From: Enterococcus thailandicus
GTDB taxonomy: Bacteria > Bacillota > Bacilli > Lactobacillales > Enterococcaceae
Direction: 5' to 3'
DNA length: 64,000 nt
NCBI RefSeq assembly: GCF_001886265.1
Contig: NZ_JXLE01000015.1
Span: 1-64,000 of the forward strand
In this document: positions 61,675 through 64,000 of the stretch, one piece after another
Numbering within the stretch: the first letter of the stretch is position 1
Layout of the letters: each line of letters starts with the position of its first letter
Position numbers and translations under genes: made by a program
Notes under the pieces: generated by a model
Database searches by the model: none
What the model saw: only the letters and a program-made list of their open reading frames with translations
What the model was told of the DNA's origin: nothing

Positions 61675-63831
61675 TTGTTAAAAATCGACCTTCATCTACA
61701 CACTCAAAGATGTAAAAAAGGAGATGGGTCTAAAAGAAATATCTCTCCTGAAAACTTTATTAAAAAAATGCATGAAAATGAGGTTTGTATGTGTGCCATT
61801 ACGAACCATAATAAATTTGACTTACACGAATTTGATAAAATACAAAAGTTAGATGAAGAACTTGTAATTTTCCCTGGAATAGAACTTGATGTAATAAGTG
61901 AAAAGAACCAAAGCCATATTGTTTTGATTTGCGATCCATCATGCAAGGAAGCATTTTATAAAACATTCGACAATGATTCAAATAGAAACTATGATACGTT
62001 TACTTTATCAGAAAATGACTTCTTTGATAGAGTAAAGCAGTTTAATTCAGATGACATTATCGTTATCCCCCATTTTCTAGATAAAGATAAAGAACGCTCC
62101 ATTGATTTTAGTTTTAAAAGTCGATTAGAAGAAAAACTAAGTGATTACGTCGTAATTTTAGAACCTGGAAAATTGGCAACAATGGGAATTATTAATGCTC
62201 ATAAAGAATTAGCTATAATTGGAAGTGACGTTAAAGACTGGTCTACTTACTCTTCCAGTAATTTACCTGAAATAAAATTCAAAATCGAAACATTTAAAAA
62301 ATTTGTAGAATTAGCTAAAGATGAAACTCTTTTAATTAAAACTTTACTAGACAATGCTCATAGTGAAACTATTTATTTTGATGGAGGAGAAATCTCAATT
62401 TTTAATGATATTAATATTATTTTTGGAGAAAAAGGTTCGGGGAAAACGAAACTAATAGAGCAAGAACTAATTCCTTACTACGAAGAATCCGGGAAAAAAT
62501 TTATTTTTCATAAGGGGGCTGAATACAAAGAAAAATATACAGACATTCTAAACAATAAAATTGAGCGTACGATCATTGATGAAGAAACTTCTGCAGATAT
62601 TGCTATTCTATTTGACAAAATATCGAATTACAAAGAACGAAAGATATCCAATTTTATTAAAACATATATTGAATGTAGCAAAAAAAAATCTAATGGTAAA
62701 AATAAGAACTTATTAAGAAAAACTGCCAGCACTTTCTCTTCATCTGGAGTTGAATTTTCAGAAATCAAAAGACAATTAAATTCAAAATTATCAAAAATCA
62801 ATAAAGTAGAACAATTGAATAAGTCAGAAAAACGCGACTATGCTGACAAAGACCGTCTCTCAACGGAACTAATCAATTTAAAACAGCATATTTATTCAGA
62901 ATCTGAAAAAGACTTTAAAAACAGTTTTGTTAATTCTAGTATTTCAGATTTTTTAACGACAATTAAGGGCAGCGTAGATAAAAAAACTGGCGCTAAATCT
63001 AAACCTAACAATATTGGATTTTCCAGTTTAGTAGCAAAACGTCTAGAAAGATATAAATGGAACATAGAAATTAACCAACTGTTAGATAGTATACAAAGTG
63101 ATGAAAAATACAAATTAGGCTATTTGCCTGGTAAAGGGACAGTATATTTAACAACTAAAGTGATGGTATTATCAGATGAAGTTTTTTTAGACTCTCCGTT
63201 TAATAAAAGTACTATTGTTCAAAACAGAGAACTAATGAAGAAATTACGAAATTTCTCACTTTCGGATTCTTTTACTAGTATAAATAATTATTTTAAATCC
63301 AACGAAAAATATACTGGTGAACAATTTGTAAATCAAGTTATCAGGGTTTATCCTGAGCCTTCTAAACAATATCCAGATCATAAACCTTATCCAGGGATGA
63401 CATTAGAAACAAAAAATTCTTCAACACCCTATAATCCTTCAGAAGGTGAAAAATCTATTCTTTCTATTGTAGCAATACTAGAAAATACAGAATATGATTG
63501 TTATTTATTTGATGAGATGGAGCGGGGGCTTGGTAACAAATATATTGCCAGTTACGTTATTCCTGCGCTAAAAAGACTTAGAGATATCGGAAAAACTTTA
63601 ATAGTCTCAACACATAATGCGAATATTGCAATTTCAACATTACCTAGTCAAAGTATTTACTGTAGATACCCTGATCAAAAGGGATATTATATGACTGGAA
63701 ATATGTATTCTAATCAATTAATAAATTTTAAAAATGCTAGTGAGATTGTATCATGGGAACCTCTAGCAATTGAACACCTTGAGGGAAATGAGATTATGTT
63801 TTTAAGGAGAAAAAATATATGGAATTACTAA
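61675..63831 (+). CDS. PHP-domain AAA/ABC-type ATPase (TrlF/Ppl-like, putative defence)
   Basis: A 718-residue fusion. The N-terminal PHP metal-dependent phosphoesterase domain shows KIDLHLHTQ (residues 3-11), MCAITNHNKFDL, FPGIELDV, VIPHF and GSDVKDW. It is followed by an ABC/SMC-like ATPase with Walker A IIFGEKGSGKTKLIE (about 249-263), a coiled region, signature-like PSEGEKSILSIVAIL, Walker B YLFDEMERGLG (about 607-617) and STHNANIAIST. This matches TrlF-type ATPases and the Ppl (polymerase/histidinol phosphatase-like) anti-phage protein. TTG at 61675 is taken as start because AAGGATGTGAT, nearly the full Shine-Dalgarno sequence, precedes it; a GTG at 61666 lies inside that sequence. It overlaps the next gene. 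Confidence 0.8.
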   Translation: MLKIDLHLHTQRCKKGDGSKRNISPENFIKKMHENEVCMCAITNHNKFDLHEFDKIQKLDEELVIFPGIELDVISEKNQSHIVLICDPSCKEAFYKTFDNDSNRNYDTFTLSENDFFDRVKQFNSDDIIVIPHFLDKDKERSIDFSFKSRLEEKLSDYVVILEPGKLATMGIINAHKELAIIGSDVKDWSTYSSSNLPEIKFKIETFKKFVELAKDETLLIKTLLDNAHSETIYFDGGEISIFNDINIIFGEKGSGKTKLIEQELIPYYEESGKKFIFHKGAEYKEKYTDILNNKIERTIIDEETSADIAILFDKISNYKERKISNFIKTYIECSKKKSNGKNKNLLRKTASTFSSSGVEFSEIKRQLNSKLSKINKVEQLNKSEKRDYADKDRLSTELINLKQHIYSESEKDFKNSFVNSSISDFLTTIKGSVDKKTGAKSKPNNIGFSSLVAKRLERYKWNIEINQLLDSIQSDEKYKLGYLPGKGTVYLTTKVMVLSDEVFLDSPFNKSTIVQNRELMKKLRNFSLSDSFTSINNYFKSNEKYTGEQFVNQVIRVYPEPSKQYPDHKPYPGMTLETKNSSTPYNPSEGEKSILSIVAILENTEYDCYLFDEMERGLGNKYIASYVIPALKRLRDIGKTLIVSTHNANIAISTLPSQSIYCRYPDQKGYYMTGNMYSNQLINFKNASEIVSWEPLAIEHLEGNEIMFLRRKNIWNY

Positions 63832-64000
63832 CTATTAAAACAATCATCAATAGAAATACCACTGCTGATCCTAAAGAAATATCATTATCATTTGAACAAT
63901 GTTCTGAACTACCAAGGATAATACTATCAGAAACAGAAACAACTGACTTACAAGCTTTTTTTAATGCAATTTTTGACTATATACTAACATATGAAAAATT
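63819..64000 (+). CDS. unknown partner gene of the PHP-ATPase, cut by the window end
   Basis: An ATG at 63819 with AAGGAG at good spacing opens a frame still open at 64000; about 60 residues are visible (MELLTIKTIINRNTT at the start). It overlaps the ATPase gene by 13 bases, so the two are translated together. I do not recognise the fragment: it is polar and acidic with a hydrophobic stretch near its visible end. A second component of a defence system is the natural guess. Confidence 0.65.
   Translation, partial: MELLTIKTIINRNTTADPKEISLSFEQCSELPRIILSETETTDLQAFFNAIFDYILTYEK

Overview
The window looks like a low-GC Gram-positive chromosome segment, most probably Enterococcus. The clues are the ribosome-binding sites (AGGAGG), a class A sortase, mannose-family and glucose-family PTS operons with LicT/RpiR regulators, an EbsC-type protein, an LPXTG thioester adhesin and a Tn916/ICEBs1-type conjugation module. 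I cannot fix the species. No rRNA, tRNA, CRISPR array or integrase gene was seen.

Layout. 1-45: possible end of an IS3-type insertion sequence. 101-5700: beta-glucoside unit with a GntR regulator, 6-phospho-beta-glucosidase, PTS EIIBCA and LicT antiterminator, controlled by two RAT/terminator switches. 5836-10726: housekeeping genes (sortase A, MazG-like, MerR regulator with divergent short-chain dehydrogenase, HxlR regulator with divergent MFS exporter). 10812-14004: RpiR regulator, nanE and a PTS EIICB, an amino-sugar (ManNAc) unit with a cre site. 14095-14814: HAD phosphatase. 15076-22562: a long leftward operon with a mannose-family PTS (IIA, IIB, IIC, IID), mannonate dehydratase, KDPG aldolase, two dehydrogenases and an unknown membrane protein, with a divergent RpiR regulator. 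24263-33128: leftward operon with a sugar ABC importer, GH35 beta-galactosidase, heparinase II/III-like lyase, unsaturated glucuronyl hydrolase and a metallo-beta-lactamase-fold protein. 33479-35107: YitT-like membrane protein plus LacI regulator. 35532-38555: secreted PL8 hyaluronate/chondroitin lyase. Together 15-38.6 kb reads as a glycosaminoglycan/uronic-acid utilisation island: PL8 cuts the polymer outside, the importers bring in oligosaccharides, cytosolic lyase/UGL/GH35 trim them, and the uronate products feed KDG/KDPG chemistry (KDG kinase and KduI/KduD are not in the window). The promoters of PL8, YitT-LacI and the ABC operon share one architecture: an upstream TTTAGTGAA-type inverted repeat, the promoter, then an AAAnCGCTTT operator.

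38820-42554: MarR and EbsC genes, two lipoproteins and a decayed small gene. 43039-45796: an AT-rich two-gene cassette, a DUF4297/Cap4-like nuclease and an SMC/Rad50-like ATPase with a CPKC hook, which resembles the Lamassu anti-phage system. 45976-60846: conjugative module with a frameshifted LPXTG thioester adhesin, two DUF961 proteins, TcpA coupling protein, an oriT with stacked hairpins, MobT relaxase, ArdA, and TcpC/D/E/F/H/G transfer proteins. 61675-64000: an AT-rich pair, a PHP-domain plus AAA ATPase (TrlF/Ppl-like, a likely defence protein) and an overlapping downstream gene cut by the window end. The conjugation block is thus flanked by putative defence cassettes on both sides.

A family of intergenic repeats of about 110 bp recurs at four places (1.0-1.25, 8.4-8.8, 33.3 and 35.4 kb). 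It always has the same orientation and always lies between a leftward gene's stop codon and its terminator. The best copies share a hairpin with a compensatory base change. This is the most unusual non-coding signal here.
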